Made by a program: the position numbers and the translations under genes. Below the pieces are notes generated by a model, which saw only the letters and a program-made list of their open reading frames with translations, was not told the DNA's origin and did no database searches. Shown one piece after another: positions 56,060-63,860 of a DNA stretch of 64,000 nucleotides (positions are counted from its first letter, which is position 1; every line of letters starts with the position of its first letter). The DNA is from Actinacidiphila glaucinigra (GTDB lineage: Bacteria > Actinomycetota > Actinomycetes > Streptomycetales > Streptomycetaceae), in NCBI RefSeq assembly GCF_900188405.1, contig NZ_FZOF01000022.1, positions 100,481-164,480 on the forward strand. Direction: 5' to 3'.

Positions 56060-56445
56060 ACGGCCCGCCCGAGAGCGTAGGGGCGGCCGGCCGGCAGGGT
56101 GAGCACGACGGGCGTCCCCGTGTCGAGGAGCGCGTCGAGCAGCCGCTGCTGCACGCCGGGCCGGGTGAGGGTCTCCGCGTCGCAGCCCTCGCCGCTGGTG
56201 CCGCGGCCGAAGAGCCCGGCGCGGTCGCCGAGCGCCGCGACGACCACGTCGGCGTCGAGGGCCGCGCGTACGGCCGTCGCGATCCCGGAGACATCGCTGT
56301 CGCCGATGCCGCAGCCGGCGACGGTGACGATCTCCGAGCCGGGGAACTCCGCCACCAGGGCCTGGCGCAGCGTGGGCAGGTCGATGCCGACCGGGGTGTC
56401 CGGGTGCTGCGCGCCGACGTGCACGGGGAAGGAGCCACCGGCTCA
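56060..56445 (-). pseudogene. Remnant of a GH3 beta-glucosidase C-terminal domain
   Basis: About 125 codons in one frame match the GH3 C-terminal domain: GGSFPVHVGAQHPDTPVGID, LPTLRQALVAEFPGSEIVTV, AALDADVVVAALGDRAGLFG, RGTSGEGCDAETLTRPGVQQ and GTPVVLTLPAGRPYALGRA. Intact GH3 enzymes have about 750 residues; the rest is missing on both sides. It begins at the stop of the ATPase gene and its other end runs into the antisense of the DUF6126 gene. It is therefore a deletion remnant. Confidence 0.75.
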
Positions 56446-56868
56446 CGCCGGCTCCAGCGGCAGGGTGACCCAGATGCCCTTGCCGCCGGTGCCGGGGTCG
56501 GGGTGCACCGCCGCTGTGCCCCCGCACTCGGCGGTGACCTCGGCGACCATGGCCAGCCCGCCGCCGGCCGCGGCGGCCCGGAGCAGGTCCGGCCGGTGGG
56601 GATGCCGGTCGTAGACGGCGAAGGCGAGTACCCCGCCGCCCGTCGCGTAGACGACGTCCAGGCTGGGGGAGACCCCGGCGGCGTGCCGCACGCTGTTGGC
56701 GACCAGCTCGCTGAGGATCAGCAGGGCCCGGTCCAGCACCGTGTCGCCCGGGGCGACGCCCCAGGAGGTGTAGACGTACTCGCCCGTCCTGCGGGCCAGG
56801 GCCACGGACAGGGGCGCCGCAGGCAGGGTCAGCACATGGCGGCGCTGCAGCATGGCACGGGCGGTCAC
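56443..56868 (-). CDS. RsbW-like ATP-binding protein
   Basis: A 141-residue GHKL domain: RALLILSELVANSVRHAAGV (N box), VLAFAVYDRHPHRPDLLRAA (degenerate G1: DRH instead of DxG), AAGGGLAMVAEVTAECGG (G2) and GGKGIWVTLPLEPA. ATP binding is plausible but the altered G1 box makes kinase activity less certain. GTG 56868 overlaps the upstream gene by 4 bases; it is the last gene of the SulP operon. Confidence 0.82.
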   Translation of the reverse strand: MTARAMLQRRHVLTLPAAPLSVALARRTGEYVYTSWGVAPGDTVLDRALLILSELVANSVRHAAGVSPSLDVVYATGGGVLAFAVYDRHPHRPDLLRAAAAGGGLAMVAEVTAECGGTAAVHPDPGTGGKGIWVTLPLEPA

Positions 56869-57311
56869 CGGGTGCCGGGCCCGCCGTCGGCAGCGGTGCG
56901 GGCGCCCGTGCCGGCGGTGCCGCCGAGCCGGTGCCCCTGGACCGTGAGGGGGTGGATCCGCAACAGGGTGTCGTGCGGGCCGTGGACCCATCCGGTGAGC
57001 GTGCGCCGGTAGTGGGCGGTCTCGTGGGCGTTGGCGAGTTCCTGGGCGGGACCGGTGGCCGTGACCGACCAGCCGGTGCCCGAGGTGCGGTGGAGACGTT
57101 CGCAGTGGTACGTCACGTCGCCTCCCTGCGTCACCGCCGTGAGGGGGACGGGGGCGCGGACGACGAGCGCGCCGTACTCCAGGACGTGGACGGCGGGGCG
57201 GACGAGCACCGTGCCGCGCAGTACGTAGACCAGGCGGCCGCTGCGGGCTCCTTCCAGCAGCCACAGCGCCTCCGCCCCCGTCAGGTCGGTCATGCGGTAC
57301 GCGGGGCTCAT
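56865..57311 (-). CDS. Pyridoxamine 5'-phosphate oxidase-like protein
   Basis: A 148-residue split-barrel protein: EALWLLEGARSGRLVYVLRG, TVLVRPAVHVLEYGALVVRA, TAVTQGGDVTYHCERLHRTS and GWSVTATGPAQELANAHETA, typical of PNPOx-like flavin- or F420-binding proteins in actinobacteria. No enzymatic role can be specified. ATG 57311 overlaps the SulP stop by 4 bases, and its own stop overlaps the ATPase start: three translationally coupled genes. Confidence 0.82.
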   Translation of the reverse strand: MSPAYRMTDLTGAEALWLLEGARSGRLVYVLRGTVLVRPAVHVLEYGALVVRAPVPLTAVTQGGDVTYHCERLHRTSGTGWSVTATGPAQELANAHETAHYRRTLTGWVHGPHDTLLRIHPLTVQGHRLGGTAGTGARTAADGGPGTR

Positions 57312-58984
57312 CCGGCGGCCTCCCCCTGGAGTACTCCGGCCCGGAGCAACCGGGTGCGGGCCGCGCGGACGGCCTCCGGGGCCGTGGCGTGCACCAGGTC
57401 CGCGCCCCGCAGCGCGTCCAGCACGCCCAGCGCGTCCAGTGCGTGCCGCTGCTCGGGCCGGAGACCGGACGCCAGCACCGTGATGCCCCGCCGGTTCAGC
57501 CGGTCGATCGCGTCCTTCAGGGCCAGGGCGCCGGTGGCGTCGATGTGGGTGACACCGGAGAGGCGCAGGATGACCACCGACACGTCGGCGACCTCGGTGA
57601 GTTCGAGCAGGGAGCGATGGGCGGTGGCGAAGAACAGCGGCCCGTCGACGCGGTACACCACGATGTGCTCGGCGAGCAGGGCGTGTTCCCCGGCGCCCTG
57701 CCCGTCCGGCGGGCCCTCGTGCAGCGGCACCTGATCGAGCCGGACCTGCCGCGCGACCGCGCGCAGAGCCAGGGCCCCGGCCACCACCAGCCCGATGACG
57801 ACCGCGTACACCAGGTCAAGGGCCAGCGTGGCGGCCGCGGTCAGCAGCAGCACCGCGCCGTCGGCGCGGGTCGCCCGGGCCATCGCCCGCAGCGAGGCGA
57901 CCTCGACCATCCGGATCGCGGTGGCGAGCAGCACGCCCGCCAGCGCCGCCAGCGGGATCCTCCCGACCAGCGGAGCGGCGAGGAAGACGATCGCCGCGAG
58001 GACGGCGGCGTGGGCCAGCGCGGCCAGCCGCGAGCCCGCGCCCGTACGGACGTTGACGGCGGTGCGGGCGATCGCCGCGGTGGCCGGTACCCCGCCGAAC
58101 AGCGGGACGACCAGGTTGGCCAGGCCCTGGCCGAACAGTTCCCGGTCCGGGTCGTGGCGGCGGCCGTGCGCCATCCCGTCCGCGACGGTCGCCGACAGCA
58201 GCGACTCCAGCGCGGCCAGGGCCGCCACCGCCACGGCCGGCGCCAGCAGCGAGGGGAGGGCGGCCGGGTCGAGGAACCCCAGGGAGGGCGTGGGCAGTCC
58301 GGACGGCAGGTGCCCGATGCGCGCCACCGGAAGGCCCGCGGCCTCGGCGGCGATCGTGGCCGCGGCGACGGCCGGCAACGAGAACGGCACCCGGGGGCGC
58401 CACCGGGCTCCCGCCAGGATGATCCCGGCCACCGCGGCCGAGAGCGCGAGGGGCGCCCAGCTAGGGTGGGCCAGGAACTCCCGTACGGCCCGCAGGGCTA
58501 CGGCCGCGACCTTCTCGCCGTCGGGCGTGGGTACTCCGAGCGCCGCGGGCACCTGCTGCAGCCCGATCACGCACGCGATCCCGAGGGTGAAGCCCTCCAC
58601 CACGGGAGCGGGCACGTAGCGCATGTACCGGCCGGCGCGCAGCAGGGCCAGCCCGATCAGGAGCGCACCCGCCATCAGCCCCACGGTCAGTACCCCGCCG
58701 GGCCCGTACCGGGCGACGATGGGCACCAGCACGACGGTCATCGCCCCGGTCGGCCCGGAGACCTGCACGTCCGATCCGCCGAACAGGGCCGCCACGGCTC
58801 CGGCCACCACTGCCGTGGCGAGTCCGGCCTCCGCCCCGAGGCCCGAGGAGACTCCGAACGCCAGCGCGAGCGGCAGGGCCACCACCGCGACGGTCAGCCC
58901 GGCGAGCAGGTCCTGACGGGGCTGCCGCCGCATCGCCGTCAGATCGGCCCGCGCGGGCAGCAACGCGCGTACCGAGGCCCACAT
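57308..58984 (-). CDS. SulP-family anion transporter with STAS domain
   Basis: A 558-residue membrane protein. The SulP core starts RQDLLAGLTVAVVALPLALA with VSSGLGAEAGLATAVVAGAV, the anion-pathway region LFGGSDVQVSGPTGAMTVVL and a later ELFGQGLANLVVPLFGGVPA, TAAIARTAVNVRTGAGSRLA; about 12-14 helices in all. The cytosolic STAS domain (HIVVYRVDGPLFFATAHRSL, VVILRLSGVTHIDATGALAL, KDAIDRLNRRGITVLASGLR) follows. It should transport sulfate, bicarbonate or other anions with Na+ or H+. ATG 58984 was chosen over GTG 59005. It heads an operon and has an ArsR-type site upstream. Confidence 0.92.
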   Translation of the reverse strand: MWASVRALLPARADLTAMRRQPRQDLLAGLTVAVVALPLALAFGVSSGLGAEAGLATAVVAGAVAALFGGSDVQVSGPTGAMTVVLVPIVARYGPGGVLTVGLMAGALLIGLALLRAGRYMRYVPAPVVEGFTLGIACVIGLQQVPAALGVPTPDGEKVAAVALRAVREFLAHPSWAPLALSAAVAGIILAGARWRPRVPFSLPAVAAATIAAEAAGLPVARIGHLPSGLPTPSLGFLDPAALPSLLAPAVAVAALAALESLLSATVADGMAHGRRHDPDRELFGQGLANLVVPLFGGVPATAAIARTAVNVRTGAGSRLAALAHAAVLAAIVFLAAPLVGRIPLAALAGVLLATAIRMVEVASLRAMARATRADGAVLLLTAAATLALDLVYAVVIGLVVAGALALRAVARQVRLDQVPLHEGPPDGQGAGEHALLAEHIVVYRVDGPLFFATAHRSLLELTEVADVSVVILRLSGVTHIDATGALALKDAIDRLNRRGITVLASGLRPEQRHALDALGVLDALRGADLVHATAPEAVRAARTRLLRAGVLQGEAAG

Positions 58985-59539
58985 CCGCCCTGCCAGCCAA
59001 GTCACCGTGCGCAGACACCGGCCCTGTCGTCCATCGTCCCGGCCGGTTGCCTGGGACGGTCCGTAGCCGTGCCCGGGTCTCGCCCGACGACACGGCGGGA
59101 TCATCATGTAGCGAATTGAAGATTTTTGCAATTTGTGGATCCGGTGGGTTGTGTGCGACCCACGACGCGTCCCCGGAGCCTCGGCGACCGCGACCGGCCC
59201 GCCTCGGGGTGCCGCGGAGGGTTGCGGGTCCGACCCGCACCGGCGCGGCTGCTTCCTGGCCGGCAGCACCTCGGAACTTCACCGCCGGGACCCGGACGTG
59301 GCCGAGCGCTCCCGCCGCGCGACCTGCCGGGAGGGAGGCCCGGATCCGGCGGCCGATCCGCAGGAACCCGGCCGGCTGCTCCTGGCCGTACCGCGGGGGG
59401 CGGGGTTCCTCGCCAAGACCGCACGGGCCCGGCGGGGCTGCCGCGGATCGGCCGGGCGGCGCGGCCCGACCGCCCCCCGCCCCTGACCGGCGCGGTATTA
59501 TAGCGTCCGTTACAGATCGATGGGGCAGGAGGCGCCACC
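58985..59539. other. Divergent intergenic region
   Basis: About 550 bases between SulP and TetR starts. It contains the ArsR-like site at 59114-59133 and the TetR promoter near 59495-59515. A plus-strand frame from GTG 59133 to 59486 has fair codon bias (contains DPDVAERSRRATCREGG and GRLLLAVPRGAGFLAKTARA) but no ribosome binding site or family; I leave it unassigned. Confidence 0.4.
59114..59133. promoter_or_regulatory. ArsR-type site upstream of SulP
   Basis: Contains ATTGAAGA (59115-59122), TT, and TTTGCAATT, an imperfect dyad (AATTG..CAATT) 130 bases before the SulP start. It matches the ArsR-promoter palindrome at 16 of 20 aligned positions. Confidence 0.6.
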
Positions 59540-60142
59540 ATGGCAGGAGGACGGCCGCGGGCCTTCGACGTCGACGAAGTGCTGGACCGGGCGCTCGAGG
59601 TGTTCTGGCGCCAGGGGTACGAAGGCACCGGGATCTCCGACCTCACGCGGGCCATGGGCATCAACCCGCCGAGCCTGTACGGGGCGTTCGGCAACAAGGA
59701 AGGCCTGTTCAAGCGGGTCCTCGACCACTACGCCGACGGGCCCGCCCGCTACATCCGCGAGGCGTTCGCCGAGCCCGACGCGCGCCGCGTCGTCGAGCGG
59801 CTGCTGCACGGTGCCGCGGACGCCACGACCCGGCCCGACTGCCCCCCGGGCTGCCTCACCGTGCAGGGCGGGCTCGCGGCCTCGGCCGGGTCGGAGGCCG
59901 CGCGCGACGAACTCACCGCACGCCGGGCGGCCGGCGAGGTGGCGCTCCGCCTGCGGCTGGAGAAGGCGCGGGCGGACGGGGAGCTCCCCGCCGACGCCGA
60001 TCCGGCCGATCTCGCCCGCTACTTCATCACCGTGTACCAGGGCGTCGCCGTCCAGTCCGCGGGCGGCGCGACCCGCGAGGAACTGCACCGGGTCGTCGAC
60101 CTCGCGATGGGCGCCTGGCCCGCGGGGCCGGCGGCCGGCTGA
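59540..60142 (+). CDS. TetR-family regulator
   Basis: A 200-residue TetR/AcrR protein: FDVDEVLDRALEVFWRQGYE, GTGISDLTRAMGINPPSLYG, AFGNKEGLFKRVLDHYADGP then a C-terminal dimerisation domain (TVQGGLAASAGSEAARDELT and LARYFITVYQGVAVQSAGGA). The latter resembles TetR_C_16/AcrR-type regulators often next to SDR genes. AT-rich TATTATAGCGTCCGTTACAG precedes it. An Rrf2 gene follows 27 bases after its stop, so they are likely co-transcribed. Confidence 0.9.
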   Translation: MAGGRPRAFDVDEVLDRALEVFWRQGYEGTGISDLTRAMGINPPSLYGAFGNKEGLFKRVLDHYADGPARYIREAFAEPDARRVVERLLHGAADATTRPDCPPGCLTVQGGLAASAGSEAARDELTARRAAGEVALRLRLEKARADGELPADADPADLARYFITVYQGVAVQSAGGATREELHRVVDLAMGAWPAGPAAG

Positions 60143-60168
60143 CATCGCCGAGGAGGAGGTCCGCGGGC

Positions 60169-60603
60169 ATGAGCGCCAACAGCAGGCTGACCATCGCCGT
60201 CCATGTGCTCACGTGGATGGCCCTGGACCGGCGCGACGACGGCCCGGCGGCCACGTCGGAGCGGATCGCGGGCAGCGTCAACACCAATGCCGTGGTCATC
60301 CGGCGCTGCCTCGGCGACCTGCGCAGGGCCGGACTCGTCGAGTCCCGGCGCGGCGCGGGAGCGGGCTGGAGCCTCGTACGGGAGCCCGCGGCGATCACCC
60401 TCCTCGACGTCTACGGCGCCGTCGAGGAGGGCACGCTCTTCCGGCTGCACCCTGCCGCGCCGAACGCCGACTGCCCCGTCGGTCACGGCATCGGTCCCGC
60501 CCTGCGGCAGGTGTACGACGGCCTCCGCCACGGCGTCGAGCGGGAGCTGGCCGCCACCACCATCGCCGACGTGCTCCGCGACACGCTCGCCCGGCGGCGG
60601 TGA
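60169..60603 (+). CDS. Rrf2-family regulator without Fe-S cysteines
   Basis: A 144-residue winged helix-turn-helix protein: SRLTIAVHVLTWMALDRRDD, TSERIAGSVNTNAVVIRRCL, GDLRRAGLVESRRGAGAGWS, LVREPAAITLLDVYGAVEEG. IscR/NsrR-type members bind a cluster through three Cys; here only one Cys is visible (PNADCPVGHG), so an iron-sulfur sensor is unlikely and a YwnA-like role is more apt. GGAGGAGG precedes ATG 60169. Confidence 0.88.
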   Translation: MSANSRLTIAVHVLTWMALDRRDDGPAATSERIAGSVNTNAVVIRRCLGDLRRAGLVESRRGAGAGWSLVREPAAITLLDVYGAVEEGTLFRLHPAAPNADCPVGHGIGPALRQVYDGLRHGVERELAATTIADVLRDTLARRR

Positions 60604-60654
60604 CCCGCGGACCGGCGCGACCGGATGCGCGGGAACGGCGGGGCACCTGCCGAT

Positions 60655-61512
60655 TCAGCCCGCGAGCGCGGCGAGTTCCCGCCACTCGGCCAGCGGAACG
60701 CCGGAGTCCGCGCCGACGACGTGCAGGCAGACGTGGTCGGCCCCGGCCTGGTGGTGGGCGCGGACGCGGGCACCGATGGCCTCGGTGTCCCCCCAGGCCA
60801 CGACGGCGTCGACGAGCCGGTCGCTGCCGCCGCCGGCCAGGTCCTCCTCGGTGAAGCCCTGGCGGAGCAGGCTGCGGGCGTAGTGGTCCATGGCCAGGAA
60901 GGTCCCGAGGAAGCCGCGGGCGGCGGCACGGGCCCTGGCGGGGTCCCGCTCCGGCACGACCGCCTGGTAGGGCGCCAGGAGGGGGCCGGGACCGAGCAGT
61001 TCCCTGGTCGCGGCCGAGTGCTCGGGGGTCACCATGAACGGGTGCACACCCGCTGTGCGCCGTCCCGCGAGCCGGATCATCTTCGGGCCCAGCGCGGCCA
61101 TGACGCGTTCTCCGGCCGGTACGGGAGCCGGGGCCCCGTCGAGCTCGTCCAGGTAGGCGTCCATGTCCGACAGCGGCCGGTAGGCGCGCCCCGCGCCGTG
61201 CGCGGCGGCCGCGTCGCTGACGCCGAGGCCGAGCAGGAGGCGGTGGCCGTACCGCTGCTGCAGGCGGGCGTGTCCTGCCGCCATCTCCGCGGCCCGGTGG
61301 CGCCAGATGCTGAGCACGCCGACCGCGATGCGCACGCTGCGGGTGGCCCCGAGCAGCCGTTCGGAGTCGCCGAGGATGTCGCCGCCGCCGAGTCCCGGGA
61401 TCCACAGGGCACCCCAGCCCATCGCGTCGAGCTCGGCCGCGGCGTCCTCGATCGCTCCGGGATCGGCGGTGCGCAGCTCGATGCTCCAGATCCCTGTCCG
61501 TCCCAAGTCCAT
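60655..61512 (-). CDS. LLM-class F420-dependent oxidoreductase
   Basis: A 285-residue luciferase-like monooxygenase-fold protein, of the group annotated as probable F420-dependent (MSMEG_4141-like). It begins MDLGRTGIWSIELRTADPGA, has WGALWIPGLGGGDILGDSER, VRIAVGVLSIWRHRAAEMAA, GHRLLLGLGVSDAAAAHGAG and LAGRRTAGVHPFMVTPEHSA. Cofactor (F420 or FMN) cannot be proved by eye, but actinobacterial context favours F420. It follows the SDR gene at 61622 with 109 bases between and may be in the same transcript. Confidence 0.85.
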   Translation of the reverse strand: MDLGRTGIWSIELRTADPGAIEDAAAELDAMGWGALWIPGLGGGDILGDSERLLGATRSVRIAVGVLSIWRHRAAEMAAGHARLQQRYGHRLLLGLGVSDAAAAHGAGRAYRPLSDMDAYLDELDGAPAPVPAGERVMAALGPKMIRLAGRRTAGVHPFMVTPEHSAATRELLGPGPLLAPYQAVVPERDPARARAAARGFLGTFLAMDHYARSLLRQGFTEEDLAGGGSDRLVDAVVAWGDTEAIGARVRAHHQAGADHVCLHVVGADSGVPLAEWRELAALAG

Positions 61513-61621
61513 CGTGTGTCCCGTCTGTGCTGGTGGTGGCGGTGCGTGCGGTTGTCGCCCGAGGCGGAGCCGGACACGGCAGTACCCGGCCCCGCCTGGG
61601 GTGAAGTGGTCCCGGTGGTGC

Positions 61622-62371
61622 TCAGACCTGGTTGGCCCCGCCGTCGACGAAGAGTTCGATGCCGGTGATGAAGGTGCTCTCGTCCGAGGCGAGGAAGACG
61701 GCCGCGGCGGCGACCTCCTCGGGCCGGCCCATCCGGCCGAGCGGCACCTGGCCCGCGAGGAAGCCCTTGAGCTGAGCCCTCCCCTCGGCGTCGGCCGCGA
61801 GGCCGTCGATGCCGGGTGTGTCGATCGGGCCGGGGCTGATGGAGTTGACCCGGATCGAGCGGCCCCTGAGTTCGTTGGCCCAGGTCCTGGCGAGGGAGCG
61901 CACCGCCGCCTTGGACGCGCCGTAGACGCCGAAGGCCTCGCTGCCGACGGTGCCCGCGGTGGAGCCGGTGAGGATGACCGAGGCGCCGTCGCTGAGGTGC
62001 GGCAGCGCCTTCTGGACCGTGAACAGCAGGCCCTTGACGTTGCTCCCGAAGATCTCGTCGAAGTGCTGCTCGGTGACCTGCTCCAGGGTGGAGAAGCTGC
62101 CGCCGCCCGCGTTGGCGAACAGCACGTCGACGCGGCGCCCCTGCTGGGCGACGGCGTCGTAGAGCCGGTCGAGGCCCGCCGGGTCGGCGACGTCGCCGTG
62201 GACACCGGTGGCGCGGGGTCCGATCTCCGCCACGGCGGCGTCGAGTGCGTCCTTGCGGCGGCCGGTGACGAACACGTACGCGCCCTCGGCGGCGAACCGC
62301 CGCGCGGTGGCCAGGCCGATGCCGCTGGTGCCGCCGGTGACGATGGCCGTCCTGCCGTCAAGCTGTCCCAT
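61622..62371 (-). CDS. Classical SDR oxidoreductase
   Basis: A 249-residue short-chain dehydrogenase: cofactor motif AIVTGGTSGIGLATARRFAA, VLFANAGGGSFSTLEQVTEQ (NAG), catalytic Ser in SVILTGSTAGTVGSEAFG and YxxxK in VYGASKAAVRSLARTWANEL, with VNSISPGPIDTPGIDGLA. It closely resembles the second SDR at 62743-63495. GGAGCAACCTC precedes ATG 62371. A palindromic site (62413-62429) lies upstream, suggesting control by a TetR-type regulator. Confidence 0.9.
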   Translation of the reverse strand: MGQLDGRTAIVTGGTSGIGLATARRFAAEGAYVFVTGRRKDALDAAVAEIGPRATGVHGDVADPAGLDRLYDAVAQQGRRVDVLFANAGGGSFSTLEQVTEQHFDEIFGSNVKGLLFTVQKALPHLSDGASVILTGSTAGTVGSEAFGVYGASKAAVRSLARTWANELRGRSIRVNSISPGPIDTPGIDGLAADAEGRAQLKGFLAGQVPLGRMGRPEEVAAAAVFLASDESTFITGIELFVDGGANQV

Positions 62372-62412
62372 GAGGTTGCTCCGAATCGCATCCGGGATGG
62401 CCGCGCCTGGAC

Positions 62413-62429
62413 GTAACAAGAGTTGTTAC
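62413..62429. promoter_or_regulatory. Operator-like palindrome upstream of SDR
   Basis: GTAACAA and TTGTTAC form a perfect 7-bp dyad with spacer GAG, 42 bases before the SDR start. GTTACATATCG here resembles GTTACAGATCG at 59509-59519 in the TetR promoter. Confidence 0.65.
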
Positions 62430-62505
62430 ATATCGCCGCAGGGGTGGCCTCCGACGCCCCCCGCGCGCCGCGTTCCGGGCGGCGTGGGGCGGGGTGGCGA
62501 GTTAT

Positions 62506-62519
62506 GTAGTGGTCACTAC
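62506..62519. promoter_or_regulatory. GTAGTG-GT-CACTAC dyad
   Basis: A perfect 6-bp dyad in the gap between two SDR genes, in an AT-richer patch (GTTATGTAGTGG, ACGAAACTAGG). The style is that of HxlR/MarR operators, but no such gene is adjacent. Confidence 0.5.
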
Positions 62520-62742
62520 GAAACTAGGTCGGTCCGCGGGGCGTGTCAAGCGCCCGCCTCCAGGGAGGACGTGGACCGTCCGGCACGGGGAGGGACAGGC
62601 GCTCGCTGCGAGCAGCCGCGAAAAGGCGCGCCGGGCGCCGAAGGACGGCACCGGACCCGGCGCCTGGCCGAAGGGGCCTTCACGGCCTGAGACGCGCCCT
62701 CGCGCGCGGCCGGCGGGGGAGGGGGCGGGGAGGCGGGCGGGG
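62520..62742. other. Intergenic remainder between SDR genes
   Basis: The gap from 62372 to 62742 holds the two dyads and then about 220 bases in which I see no gene; the frame here has mixed codon use. Confidence 0.4.
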
Positions 62743-63495
62743 TCAGACCTGCTGCTGGCCGCCGTCGACGAAGAGCTCCACCCCGGTGACGAAGGTGCTC
62801 TCGTCGGACGCGAGGAAGGCGACCACGCCGGCGACCTCCTCGGGCCGGCCGAGCCGTCCGAGCGGCACCGCGGCGACCAGGGCGTCCAGCAGGCGGCCGT
62901 CCTCGTCGGGACCGGGCGCCAAGGTGTGGATCCCCGGGGTCTCGACCGGTCCCGGGCTCAGGGTGTTCACCCGGATGGCGCGCCCCTTGAGCTCGTTCGC
63001 CCAGGTCCGGGCGAAGGAGCGCACCGCGGCCTTGGAGGCGCTGTAGACGGTGAACGCCTCGGCCCCGCCGCTGCCCGCCGTCGAGCCGGTGAGGATGACC
63101 GAGGCGCCGTCGTTGAGGAGTGGCAGCGCCTTCTGGACGGTGAAGAGCACACCCTTCACGTTCGCCCCGAAGGTGTCGTCGAAGTCCTGCTCCGTCACCT
63201 CCTCCAGGCGGGCCATCCTGCCGCCGCCCGCGTTGGCGAAGAGGACGTCGATCCGCCGTCCCGCGGCCTCGACCTGCGCGTACAGCCGGTCCAGGTCGGC
63301 GGGGACGGCGACGTCACCCCGCAGTCCGGTGGCCCTGTCCGGGCCGATCGCCGAGACCGCCGCGCGCACTTCCGGCTCGCGGCGGCCGGTGAGGAAGACG
63401 TGCGCTCCCTCCGCGGCGAGGCGCTCGGCGGCCGCCAGCCCGATGCCGCTGGTCCCACCGGTGACCACCGCGGTCTTCCCGTCGAAACGACCCAT
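62743..63495 (-). CDS. Classical SDR oxidoreductase (paralogue)
   Basis: A 250-residue short-chain dehydrogenase very similar to the 61622-62371 gene: AVVTGGTSGIGLAAAERLAA, VLFANAGGGRMARLEEVTEQ, SVILTGSTAGSGGAEAFTVY and SASKAAVRSFARTWANELKG, with VNTLSPGPVETPGIHTLAPG. The two look like tandem duplicates diverged in surface regions, one using a YGASK and the other a YSASK motif. ATG 63495 begins MGRFDGKTAVV. Substrate unknown. Confidence 0.9.
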   Translation of the reverse strand: MGRFDGKTAVVTGGTSGIGLAAAERLAAEGAHVFLTGRREPEVRAAVSAIGPDRATGLRGDVAVPADLDRLYAQVEAAGRRIDVLFANAGGGRMARLEEVTEQDFDDTFGANVKGVLFTVQKALPLLNDGASVILTGSTAGSGGAEAFTVYSASKAAVRSFARTWANELKGRAIRVNTLSPGPVETPGIHTLAPGPDEDGRLLDALVAAVPLGRLGRPEEVAGVVAFLASDESTFVTGVELFVDGGQQQV

Positions 63496-63860
63496 CGCCG
63501 ACCTCCAGCGTCGCTCGTGAGCAGTATCCGGCGGCCCGGCCGCCGCCGCACGGCGGGTGGGGGCGACCGGGTGCCGGTGCCCGTGGGGAGTCCGCGGGGG
63601 CGTACGCGACGAGGGTGTCAGGGCCGTACGAAGCGGCCCTTCCGCCGGAACCGGGACCACATCGGGCACTTCGGCGCCCTCCGCACGCGCTTCGGCTTCG
63701 CATCTGTGCAACTGCGCGTACTCCCCCCGGCTTTCGTCTTGTCACCCGGGTGTGATCGCCAGCAGGGTGCAGGGCGAGCCGCGGGCGCGATGGTGCGCCG
63801 AGCATCCGATGTCCCACTACCGAGCCCGGGGTCACGCCGGGCTGCCGGAGGCATTCGTCC
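63496..63860. other. Divergent intergenic region
   Basis: 365 bases between the SDR and the secreted-protein starts. Open frames do not have gene-like codon use. A low-GC stretch is present near 63690-63750 (CTTCGGCTTCGCATCTGTGC, TTTCGTCTTGTCACC) that may contain the promoter of the gene at 63861. Confidence 0.4.

Noticed and set aside
59133..59486. Possible 117-codon gene before the TetR gene
   Set aside because: Codon bias is only fair, no ribosome binding site, and it overlaps the SulP promoter element; kept as a note, not a feature.
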